DNA of 64,000 bases from Bolinopsis microptera (Eukaryota > Ctenophora > Tentaculata > Lobata > Bolinopsidae), in NCBI RefSeq assembly GCF_026151205.1, contig NC_087074.1, forward strand, positions 8,473,726-8,537,725, written 5' to 3'. Position numbers and translations under genes: made by a program. A model generated the notes under the pieces. That model was not told where the DNA came from. It was given only the letters and a program-made list of their open reading frames with translations, and ran no database searches. The stretch's first letter is position 1. Each line of letters starts with the position of its first letter. Shown piece after piece: positions 21,497 to 31,700 of this stretch.

Positions 21497-22540
21497 GACT
21501 GAAGTACAGATCTACGGGGACGTGGGGAAAATCTATTTTGGGCCTTGGCAACAGCACTGAACAACCTCCCATCAACGGGGCTACCTAGGATCTTATGGGC
21601 AATTGCCCGGGAGAGTTTAAAGATACCGTTTGATCCAAGGTGGATTGGGTCATCCGGCTTCTTGTATCTACAGAACTGCTTGTTCAGTAGACCCTCTTCA
21701 TCGACAAAACTATCAAAATCTAAAGTTCCTATCCTAGTGTTAGTATTACAGTAACCAAATAATAAACTATTAAATTCCATGGCTCTGTCATTCAGCCAGG
21801 AGGACCTAGTTGGTAGGATGGGTGAGACTATAACTTTAGAATATGGACACAAATCACAAATATTCTTGAGCTTCTTCGTCAGCTCATCAGCCCAATGTTT
21901 AACATCACCCCCTCCCCTTTTAATATTATTTACACCACAGTGTACTACAACGTTCTTGTATCCTACACAAATAGCAGGGTCTAACTGATCTATTGTGAAA
22001 CATTCAACTCTTTTTCCAGGCAGTTTGTGACCAAATGTCCCTTTCCCTGCACCAAACCGGAGGAACCGGGTGTTTGAGTCACCAATAATCAATGTTGCAT
22101 TGGTGCTGTTGCTAACATAACGGAACGTTATACTGAATCTTATGTCCCTCTTCTCAGTGCTCTTATCTATTCTGTGGTCCCAGAGGAACTGGGACTGCTT
22201 GCTCATGATATAAAGACTGCGTCCCTCTATCGTCTCAATGACTTCCCCATTTGTTGAGCCTTTCATTGAGAACTTAACCGAGCACTGGCTTCCTAAGGAT
22301 ACTGTGAAAATCGAACTGTCATGCACAAGCGAGTTCTCGTTGTCCGAGTGTTTGGGGAGAAAGCTGCTCTCATCATTGTACCGGTTGATCAAGCATTGAT
22401 TAATAACTGTACCAGGGCAATGCTTCTTTATTCTTGAGGCAAGTTCAACAAGAACATCGGGGAGGTCTTCTGATTTGGGCTTAGCAGCTTTTGCCCCAGG
22501 GTAATCTTTGGAGTGAGCCGCGAAGTGGAAGTATTGGTTA
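20449..22540 (-). mobile_element. 5' half of a LINE encoding AlkB-SGNH ORF1 and finger-endonuclease ORF2
   Basis: Transcribed right to left: ORF1 with AlkB-like dioxygenase and SGNH esterase, an ATGA overlap, then ORF2 with a cysteine-rich finger and AP-endonuclease. It stops abruptly after ISHHHPVFTLVELPPKYN, where the neighbouring LINE begins at about 20448. The 5' end is near 22515-22560, where coding switches to an opposite-strand LINE fragment. The RT part may be the block at 14480-16834. Confidence 0.75.
21493..22540 (-). CDS. LINE ORF1: AlkB-like 2OG-Fe(II) dioxygenase fused to SGNH esterase
   Basis: The frame is open from a TAG near 22573 to the TGA at 21495-21493; the true start is not visible and is probably lost. 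The N-terminal domain reads TVINQCLINRYNDESSFLPK then HSDNE, SSIFTVSLGSQCSVKF, LYIMSKQSQFLWDHRID and RFSITFRYV. This is the AlkB pattern: NxxLxxYxD, the iron ligands HxD (at about 22342-22350) and a distal His in WDHRID (about 22175), and the 2-oxoglutarate-binding Arg in RxSxTFR. The C-terminal domain has SGNH blocks LIIGDSNTR (Ser), VVHCGVNN (Gly/Asn) and DDPIHL (Asp/His). Esterases occur in ORF1 of CR1/L2-group LINEs; the AlkB domain could repair alkylated element RNA or cDNA (inference). Confidence 0.8.
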
Positions 22541-22958
22541 TGAGTCTCATGTACAAGAACAATCTACTGAACTCGTTTCTCTTCAGAGTTGACAGAGCAG
22601 CGGCCTCTCCGCTGTGCATCTGTGGCTCGGATGAGCAAACAGCACTGCACCTACTATCAAGTTGTGAGCTTGTGGACATAAATCTACAATGTCAAGCGGA
22701 ACGAATCATCACCCTGTGCAACAGCGGTAGGCCCATAGTCGATCTAGCAACTGAGCAGGGCTCCATCATATTGAACTGTTCAAGGGACGATATATTTATA
22801 AGTGTGTGTGTTAAAATTGTAGAAAGCGAGGGGTTAAATCTTAAGCGGAAGATAAATCTTTCGAAAAGATAAGGCTTTATTATAGCATTTAATTTTGCTA
22901 ATTTTGCTACTATTATGATAAAGGATTAAATACCAAGCATATTGAAGTGTAGTATAAT
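22513..22958 (+). pseudogene. C-terminal fragment of an opposite-strand LINE ORF2
   Basis: Plus-strand open frame to a TAA at 22870-22872. It encodes SLMYKNNLLNSFLFRVDRAA, SPLCICGSDEQTALHLLSSC and a hydrophilic tail ending KRKINLSKR. The CxCG...ETxxHxLxxC spacing is the C-terminal zinc-binding block seen after RT in I/Jockey/R1-type LINEs. Upstream RT is missing. It abuts the AlkB LINE tail to tail's opposite (5' ends facing), so one of them truncated the other. The following 85 bp are AT-rich 3' UTR. Confidence 0.55.
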
Positions 22959-22970
22959 GTTATTGGACTA

Positions 22971-24062
22971 CTTTTTCTTCTTTTTTTTTTGGGTTGGGGC
23001 ACCCACTTTACCTTCCTTTCGGAAGGCTACGTCCGTCTGGTGACTAACGTCTATTGGGGTCCCTCCAGTTGTAGGTGTCTCAGGGTACGGGCACTTGGCA
23101 TGGGCTAGTGCTCCTTACCCTCCGGAGGATAAAGCCTGGTGAGCGACGTTTTCCCGAAGGAAAACTGTCATAATGTTCGTTCTCGGGAGAGCACCACCCA
23201 TGCCTAGGTGATCTCCCGGGCGCTCTTTTAGAACAGGCTGCCCCCTGTCTTTTCTAGTGAGCAGACAGGAACCTACCGGGCATACCTGAGCATCTAGTAT
23301 CTCTTGCCCAAATCTACGATTTCTTTTATTTGCGCGCGTCTTTGCGACGCGCGCGCGGTATAATGTTGACAATAAGAAGCTACCAAGCAAATTTGTGTTT
23401 TGTGAAGACCCTTTTTTGTTTAATTTGAAATTTAGCGCCGCGCGTGACTTTTCTTTGTTTGTGTGTTTGTGTTGCTTCCGTTTACCGGAGTTTTTCTGAG
23501 TGCTGATTATCCACTAGCTGGAAAAGGAGTAAGTGCTAGATATCCACTAGCTGGAAAATAACTAATTGCTAGATATCCACTAGCTGGAGCGGCCCGGGGG
23601 GCGGCGTGTGAGTGAGTGAGTGAGTGGGGGTGGGTTCGCCTGGAAATGAGACTGGTGTGATCTGATCCAGTCAGTATGGTACACTGTTGCCAGCTGACTC
23701 ACCAGCAACAATGCAAGTCCAAGAAGAAAGAAGGAGAGACACTGTCCGTTATCTGGGTGAGCCACCACCGACAGTGCTCCCACTTCTGTGGGGCTGAGGG
23801 TGTTGGCTCCAAGAACCAGCCGTGAGCGAACAGCGCCTGACCCCCTCTATGGTTAACTTGAGAATAACAGGACTATGCCTTTCTCCAGGCCAATCCGTTC
23901 AGTAACCAGCTGACCCAGCACCACCTTTGGTGGAAGATGTGGTTTGGATTGGACTTCGCTAGGATTTGTCAGTTCTTCTGTAGACACTAATGCTCCCTCG
24001 AGGAAAGACACGAGCCCCGGCGAAACTGACCAAAAACGTGGCAGGGATTCTCACCCTCCATA
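22971..24062 (-). mobile_element. Poly(A)-tailed retroposed element with 12-bp target duplication
   Basis: GTTATTGGACTA occurs at 22959-22970 and 24063-24074, flanking 1092 bp whose left end reads CTTTTTCTTCTTTTTTTTTT, i.e. an A-rich tail on the minus strand. This is the mark of target-primed retroposition. The body has no long frame on the minus strand and no motif I recognise. It contains three tandem copies of a unit of about 34 bp with TATCCACTAGCTGGA (23505-23597), (GTGA)n near 23607 and GCGCGC-rich stretches near 23330. It could be a truncated LINE 3' end, a SINE-like element or a retroposed noncoding transcript. Confidence 0.6.
23505..23597. repeat. Three-copy tandem repeat, about 34-bp unit
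   Basis: Three copies of GCTAGATATCCACTAGCTGG (first copy with GATTATCC) spaced about 34 bp apart, inside the poly(A)-tailed element. Confidence 0.75.
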
Positions 24063-24074
24063 GTTATTGGACTA

Positions 24075-25619
24075 TGTTTATTTGAAAACAATCACCTTTA
24101 AACTAAATATTGTTGTAATAACAAGGGAATGAGTTTTTCTATTTGAACTGTTCAGTTCACAGGAAAGCAGATATGGACTGCTTTAAAACTTTTATTTTGG
24201 ATAACGTTTGTTTCAGTAACCATTAAGAACCAGTGGCCTTTTGTAACTGCATCTTGCTCTATCCAGAGCCCTTGCGCTTGCAGTAGCGCGCGCCCGCCTC
24301 ACGGCGGTTTCTTGACTTGTGAAACAAGCGCGCCCGCAGTGGCGCGAAAGCACGTGGTTAGGTGAAACTGCATCTTCAACCTCAGTTTCATTGTGAAACG
24401 TCAAGAGACTGGTAAAGTCAAATATTTTGTTACATAAACATTTTTATCAATTTTTGAAGGGTAGTAATTGTTTAGATCATAATTTTTATACGAAACTATT
24501 AATGTTTTTTTTTAAATAGCTATTAGCAGGGTAAAATTTGTTAAGTGTGTTTCTATAAATTTCTCTATTGGAAATTAAAGTTTTTGATCTCTACTATTTA
24601 TTGTTATTAAAATGCTCATTGTAGCTAGTTATTTTTAAAAGATTTTCATCATCATACATGGTATATAAGGATAAAATAAGATTAATTCAATTAATGTTCC
24701 AAGAAGGTCCTCCAGCTTAATAATAATATAACCATGGTCAATACTCACCAACGCAATCATCCTCAATCTGTGGTAACATGCTGGCCACACATCTATCCCC
24801 CTCAGCAAGACGATTAGAATAATGACAATAATTGTCAAATGACGTAGTATATTATATAACTGTTAATATATTGACGGATGTTACTCGTCTAAATTTCTTC
24901 GAAGTAGCGCGCGCCGCTTTCTTCTCGAAATGGCCCGACGGCAAGTGTGAAGTGCTACGAAGTAGCGCGCGCCGGGCCAGACCATTAACAATGGTCAATT
25001 AATATATAAATATAAATGTTCAATGTTGTAGAGCAATTTCAAGAGAAGTGGTCCACAGGGGTCCGAAAAAGACGTACATGCACTTGGGTCCTTATCCTTG
25101 TCACTCTCAATTGGATTCAGTTTACACAAAACATAAACATTTTAGACGTACACATTGACACGATATTTATTAAAAAGGAAAAGTATAAAATCAAAAATAA
25201 TACGTGCGTGTGCGGCTTGGGCCGCGCTGCATATGGCTGTATTATGGCATAAGCAATAAAAATTGATGCGTGTATTGGGGCTGGAGTACGCTTGTTTATA
25301 AATTAATGAACTATTGCATTGTAAATATTTAGAATTGACGATATATTATGATTTAATAATAAGTTTTGCAAAACTGGCTTTGGATTTAGGTATATAATTG
25401 TAATTTATTTTAAAATTTACTTTGTCGTACTAACATGAGTTAATCCTGTTTTCAAGAATGCGCGACTTTGGCGGCCAATTATTGATTTATACATAAAATT
25501 GAATCTTAAATAGAAATGCGGATATATTAAAATTTTAAATTTTCAAAACGGAGGCTTATAAATATTTTTTATATTATGATTGTAAAATGAAGGATAAAAT
25601 TTTAAATTTGTTTCACTGT
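24075..25619. other. Non-coding DNA with GC-rich repeats
   Basis: Mostly AT-rich and without a supported gene. A GC patch at 24255-24350 contains GCGCGC runs and AAACAAGCGCGCCCGCAG. A 17-bp repeat CGAAGTAGCGCGCGCCG occurs at 24900-24916 and 24958-24974. Untranslated first exons of the AFAP-like gene could lie here, but I cannot show one. Confidence 0.35.
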
Positions 25620-25800
25620 TCACTAAAAATTTGTTTCACTGAACTGTGCTTCAAGTCATTTTGTGCCCCAAGTGTGCCCCAGCTGTGCCCCAATTGTTTT
25701 TGCCCGACTATGCCCCAAGCTCAAGTGTGCCACAAATAAATTGTTGCCACAACTGTGCCCAAGGAATTTCAATTTTGTGCCTCAAGACCTGTGCCTAGCT
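25620..25800 (-). repeat. GGGGCACA minisatellite, right copy (inverted)
   Basis: Units built on TGTGCCCCAA, the reverse complement of the array at 13015-13220, and including AACTGTGCTTCAAGTCAT, the inverted match to the left copy. AAATTTGTTTCACTG is also repeated at its left margin. Confidence 0.7.
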
Positions 25801-26197
25801 AAATTACCAACTCACAACTGGCCAAGTTTTAAACTAATTACAACAAATTACGTTTATTAAATTTATAGAGCGTTATGTAATGGGATGGAAAATTTTTTAC
25901 CATGTGTATTTAGTCCCCACCCTAGCTCCATAATATAAATAATTTGTATCACGTGGTGACCCCCACGGTCGCTTCACTATACTGTAGAGTTTCGACGATA
26001 CAGGGGAAGCCGCGCGGGAGGTCATACAACGTATGACAATAAATAATTTGTTTCACTTCTAGATGAAAATATGTAATATATAATATCAAATCGCTATGTG
26101 AATATAATTTTTGCTATCAATAGAAAAGACTGCTAGAATAACTTGAAATGTTTCCGTTTGCTTAAGTTTTTAGTTCAAGAGGACTCTATAGGAATGT

Positions 26198-26952
26198 GCA
26201 GGGTGGGCCAAAAGTCAGTGGGCATTCGTTGGCCTTAATAGCTCCGCCGTGTTTTATATTTGAGAGCTGTTGCTTTGCAGATGGCGTACTGTACTTACTG
26301 GTTTGAGGATTCCGTCGTCAAAATTTGAAAACTCGAATATTTTAGACCACGCCCATTCAATATCCAATATCAAAACACCTATATTGTATTCTCTGAACAT
26401 GCTGAACGCCTAATATTTTCAGAGACGGTAGATTATTAAATGTTGCATATGATCTGAAAACATGAGGCAAAACGGATTAGAAATGACGAAGTTATCAAGC
26501 ATTTTCTGTATCTCGTTAACAAAATTGACTGGGAGATTATGTGACACTGTGACACGACACCTTAATTGGGCACCCTTAACAATTCCCATATTGTTTAATG
26601 GGGTGGTTAACGGGGTCACCTAATCACGTGATTATGTAAACCAATCACCTGATCACACGTAACATGAATAAACTGGTTATTCTTCATATCTCAGTCATTT
26701 CAAGACAAACGTAATTCGAATGGCCAAATACAATTCATTAAAATTTAGCTCGATCCGACTATCCAAACTATCAAATAAATTTAAAAATGAACCTTCATTT
26801 GAAAAAAATGAACTCGAATATTTTTCGATTTGACAAATTCCTCGAACCAGTGGTGGAAGTAAGTCATACCAGAAAGAATTATTTCAATTGGGCACTCAGT
26901 GACTGAGATATTAAGGCCAACGTATGCCCACTGACTTTTGGCCCACTCTATA
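26198..26952. mobile_element. Mariner-like MITE with CAGGGTGGGCC ends
   Basis: Terminal inverted repeats of about 45 bp: CAGGGTGGGCCAAAAGTCAG at the left and its reverse complement (with a few changes) at the right, continuing inward through GGGCATTCGTTGGCCTTAATA. The interior has no transposase. The end sequence matches the foldback elements at 2293 and 3745, so one transposase family probably mobilised all three. Flanking TA bases are present only on the right, so the target duplication is not certain. Confidence 0.7.
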
Positions 26953-27272
26953 TAAAGAAATTGATCGATATGATCACGGGCGGGGTTTCAAGACTCGAGT
27001 TAATAACGAGTTTTCAAAGCTTATCTTAATAAGATTTGAAAAAAGACATAATATTCGAAAAATGACATAATATGATTTCGGCAAAGGACATTATTACTTT
27101 TATGTTTCCCTTTTTACTCAGGCATCTGCTTAACCGTTAAGTTAAACAAGAATATATCAGAATGTTTTAAAGAAATTACACGATATATATGATCATTAGC
27201 ATTACTATCAATACAAACAATGTTATCAGTGTTGATGTTGGCATGGGTGCTTACTGTGCTTTAGTGCAGAAA

Positions 27273-28432
27273 CAGAGGCACATATTAGGTGCGATGGGTG
27301 CGGGATCGCACAATTAACCGTTTTCCGCACATTTCCGCATAATTTATTGTTTTCCGCACACTTCCGCACATTTTGTAATTTTCTGCATATTTCCGCATAA
27401 TTAGCATTTTCCGCGTAATTTCGCGTAATTTTGAAATTTTCGCGTTAAGATTTTCGAGTGTAAAAACCAAAATATGTTAAAAGTCGGGCCCTTTTTGGAC
27501 CGTGACTCAGGCCCTTTTAGGACCGTGACTCAGGCCCTTTCGGGACCGTGACCAAGGCCCTTTTGGAACTCATACCTAGGCCACGTGACCCAGTTACCAC
27601 GTGACCCAGGCCCTTTCGGGACCCTGACCCAGGCCCTTTCGGGACCGTGACCCAGGCCCTTTTGGAACTCATACCTAGGCCACGTGACCCAGTTACCACG
27701 TGACCCAGGCCCTTTTGGGACCGTGACCCAGGCCCTTTTGGAACTCATGCCTGGGCCACGTGACCCGGTTACCACGTGACCCAGGCCCTTTCGGGACCAT
27801 GACCCAGGCCCTTTCGGGACCGTTACCCAGGCCCTTTCGGGACCGTTACCCAGGCCCTTTCGGGACCGTGACCCAGGCCGTTATGGAACCCTCGTCGTTA
27901 CCGTACTTCGATCATACCTGCAGCCCTTTTTATCGGGTAATGAGCTCTATTCGTTGTAGCGTTGGCTTTATAGTGGGCTTAATGGATCTTGGATCAAATG
28001 GTTTACAAGTACTGACGATCAATGCCAACAAGCGTGTCACATATTTGCAATCACGCATGGGATCTAATCGACTCTATCAAGAGGCGTCTTCAAATAACTG
28101 TCTCCTGATCTCTACCAGATCAAGTCACTGTTCTCAGATAACTGAATCTCAATATAGGTTCAATCATGGTCTTAGTAAAGAACTACACCCTCAGTAACAC
28201 ATAAACAGACCTATTTTTGATAAGAGCGGCGGTTATACGTTTAGAATTTCCAAAGTCCTTCAGAAAATGCAAAAGAAAACCGCACAATTCCCGCACAAAT
28301 TTCAAAAAATCGTCGCACATTTGCCGCATAATTGGTAAAAATTTACCGCACCTTACCGCACATTTTACCTTTATAGTCGGGTGCGGTACCGCATAATTTC
28401 GATTTTTTTACCGCACCTAATATGTGCCTCTG
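27273..28432. mobile_element. hAT-type non-autonomous element with 8-bp target duplication
   Basis: TGCAGAAA flanks the element on both sides (27265-27272 and 28433-28440). Ends are CAGAGGCACATATTAGGTGC and its exact reverse complement. Many CCGCA/TTCCGCAC motifs fill the 200 bp inside each end, as expected of subterminal transposase-binding repeats. The middle holds a minisatellite (27495-27875) and about 300 bp of unique sequence (27880-28200) of unknown origin. An 8-bp duplication with CAG-starting ends is the hAT signature. No transposase frame. Confidence 0.85.
27495..27875. repeat. Minisatellite with CAGGCCCTTTNGGGACC unit
   Basis: Tandem units of about 23 bp (GGGACCGTGACCCAGGCCCT) are interleaved with a longer unit containing GGAACTCATACCTAGGCCAC and GTGACCCAGTTACCACGTG, making a higher-order repeat of about 125 bp. 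The long frames on either strand come from this repetition and are not genes. Confidence 0.85.
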
Positions 28433-28788
28433 TGCAGAAACGTCACAGTACGGGGTGCTTTATTGCAAGATCTGCAGGAACTAATTGTCAATTAATATAA
28501 ACTTGTAACATTTCTCGGATTAGTGTGATGAAATATTCTGTAGTATGTTATAACACTGAGTAGTGTAATTACGATAGCCAAGATCTGACTTATTTTTGCG
28601 GTACGGAGAGCACCTGCAGGGTAATAAAGTAGGTATTAGCGTGATTTATAAGATTCATGTCAAAGTTTTACTATTCCTTTTTTTCAACTTCACAATTCAC
28701 ATTCCTAGCATATTTCACCCTGACTTTTTAATGTCTGTACTGTGTTCCTACTGTTCATTTAACTTCCATTATCTCTTATATTTTTTAG

Positions 28789-31700
28789 GGCAATGGTTTA
28801 AGTCAATGCTGAAGAGATGGTATTGTCCTCAATACTGCGGAGGAAGAGTGTGTCAGACTCCTCCTCACAAAGCACTGACACACTTGACCAGCTCACCAGC
28901 TTTCTGAAAGAGTTGGAGAATGAAACTCTTAGTCCTTGTGCTGAATGCACACGGAGGCGGTTGTTGGATTTAGTAAGTTATTAGGAGGTGGATCTCCAGG
29001 AACATTTGAAAAAATAGCATCCCATGGTTTTTGATTTTTATGCTTCTATCAGTTCTATTTACTGCCACACACTAAGTGATACATTTAAATCGGTAATTAG
29101 AACCAACAACATTCTAATTTCTAAAATATTAAACTGTATCCAAATCATTTCAGCTGGGCAATAAACGGCAATTGAAGCTAACTATAAAGAGATTGTCCCT
29201 GCAAAGTAGCCGACTCGGGAGCACAGCGTCATCTCTGCGTAGCGACAGTCCCATCTCACCTGACATACCTGACATTCTTAGCCAGCTCAGTAATGAGTCT
29301 CAGAGATCCGTATCTACCTCTCCCATGGTATCTCCAATATTGAGTCCTATTGTATCTCCTTCCCTTCATCGGGTGTCTTTCCAAGGTACATGTGTGGTAA
29401 ATTTGTCAAAATTTAGGTCGCTTTGTAGCTGTCTAGAGGTCTCAAATTATAGTGGAAATTTATCGATTATGTTTGAGGTTGAGATTTTTAATAAGATTAT
29501 TTTCAGGATCTTCATCAGATGGGTATGAGATAGATGTTGACTTTATGCTGGACAGTGCCGTAAGTGATATTTTCGCTTTCTCATCTGTTGTACTGTTGTA
29601 GTCCATTGGGCATTGTCCTAAAACTACATTATGACTACATTATGACGCACTTGGGAACCTCCCACTGCTCAGTACTCAGCACATGATTGATGACTGAATA
29701 GCAGTTCACTTAATTTACAGACAGCACACTTATTTACAGACTAAACGACTCTTATATTATAGTAAGACTTATGATATTCACAACGTACCTGTACAGTCAT
29801 TACACATACTACAGGCAATTTGGGTTATAGTTATTCCCATGTAGCTCTGCACAGTCACATCGTGCGCTAAAATAATAATTATAATACATTGTACACATTG
29901 TCTAGCATACGTGCAAGTTTTGAAACATTGAGGAATCAGACCTCTCAAAATGTGCAGAGTGCTAGAAATGACATCACTATATTAGACAGTGTCATTAATA
30001 TGTTGTGAGTGTGTAAATTCTTAAGAAATGTAAAGCCCCCCACATCTGGGATCTGCTCTTGACAAATAGATCCATTAGGGCTCTTTACCCGTCGGACAAA
30101 TAAACCTTAAATTGTCTGCTATTGTGCTGGGTTCTCTTTTACTAACATCTAAATTGTCTGAATTAAACCAGTGCTGACCTCTCCCCTCTTGTTAACTTGT
30201 TAGTGTTACAGACAACATTTAATTTACCTACTCAATTAGCAACACCACTTACTTCACGTCGCCTGTCTTCTAATTGGACGGGAAGGTAGACTTGCAGCAA
30301 GCTAGCGAGCACTGGATGTTATTGGATGTAATACTGGCTAGGTGTTTTACGTGATCACATGACAAGGCACGTGGGTTCCTATGGAAGATATTGCTTAGCG
30401 ACGAGATTGAAGGTGTTTTCATCACGTGACCTGAAAGTCACAAGCTTGTTACTAAATGTGGTCATGATGATTGATGACCTTACAACCTGGTTCAACTGAT
30501 TAGTGCTCTCTGCATATTGTACTTAATAAACTTTGCAGTGTGTCATCTGCAGACTTCCTCATCCAAGTAATAGAGTAAAACTAAAAGAAGTAAAAGAAAT
30601 AGAAAAGGAGAAGTTTTATAAACAAACCCGAAGGTCAAGGAAAGCCCGTTTTATAAGGTGTTCTGATAGAATGAGTGTTTAGTTGTCTTACTAAGCTAGG
30701 GGAAAGGCGAAGATTATAAAAATATCGCTTTAGTTTGAGTAATTTACTAAGCATTCTATTCATAATCTCCCAGTTTCTATAAGTTCAGTAGTCTAGATAA
30801 ATCTTAAACGATGTTAAACAGTTAAATCATTACTAAATGTGCTATATTGAAGATTTTGTCTGAGTCTGGTAATGTTAATACGTTACCGCTTAACTTATAG
30901 TTATGTACATAATATATATATATAGTACCACATTTTAACTTACATACGCTCCATAAATTTGAGTTAATTATTCTCATGAAATAACCACATAAAATTACTT
31001 ATAATTAATGATACACTTGAGTGAATTTGCACTCATAAACTTTCTTAAGACTAATCATAATATATGCGATAATTCATCAATAACGATAAAAGCTCGAGTA
31101 CTTAATTACTGCACCGAACAATCAACTAATTTACCGCTCATTATTATCCACACTGTGAATATCTAGATAAGACGGTGCGACTCCTTAACCAATTAACCAA
31201 TTAACATGGTTAATTACAGTGCTCCAGCCAATCAAATCTCAGATACGCCTGACAACACGACAAACAAAATGCAGAATGAGCTAAACTCGCACGGAAACCC
31301 AATTTAGTTTTCAGCAGCCTGTAAAAACTGCCGTCACGTGGTTCTGTTCTGAGCGCTTATTGGCTGGTTCTGGTGTTGCTGTCTTCTGATTGCATGAGGA
31401 GTCATTTTGGCACAACTGACAGTCAATTTTAACTTTTATAATTTATAGCCTCGATGTTGTGGTGAAGTATATTTATAGGTATCATGTTAAAAATGTACAA
31501 TCGTGTACATTGAGCTAGACATAGACGCGTTTGTTCTGATATTTCGCAGTTGACTGTGTTTTGGTTCACCCAATTCCTCACTTGGAACTTCAACGAATCA
31601 CAAGTGAGTATCTCACCACGTGACTAACGCTCACCCAATCAAAACATTCTTCACAGTCACGTGATAACCCAGGTGAGCTGATGATTAAACAGGCAGTCAT

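Noticed and set aside
23115-23783. Two short minus-strand frames in the poly(A)-tailed insertion
   Set aside because: They are GC-driven with no recognisable motif; the insertion looks non-coding.
27517-28197. Open frames on both strands rich in Gly, Pro and Arg
   Set aside because: They follow the 23-bp minisatellite of the hAT-type element, and frames on opposite strands are equally long.
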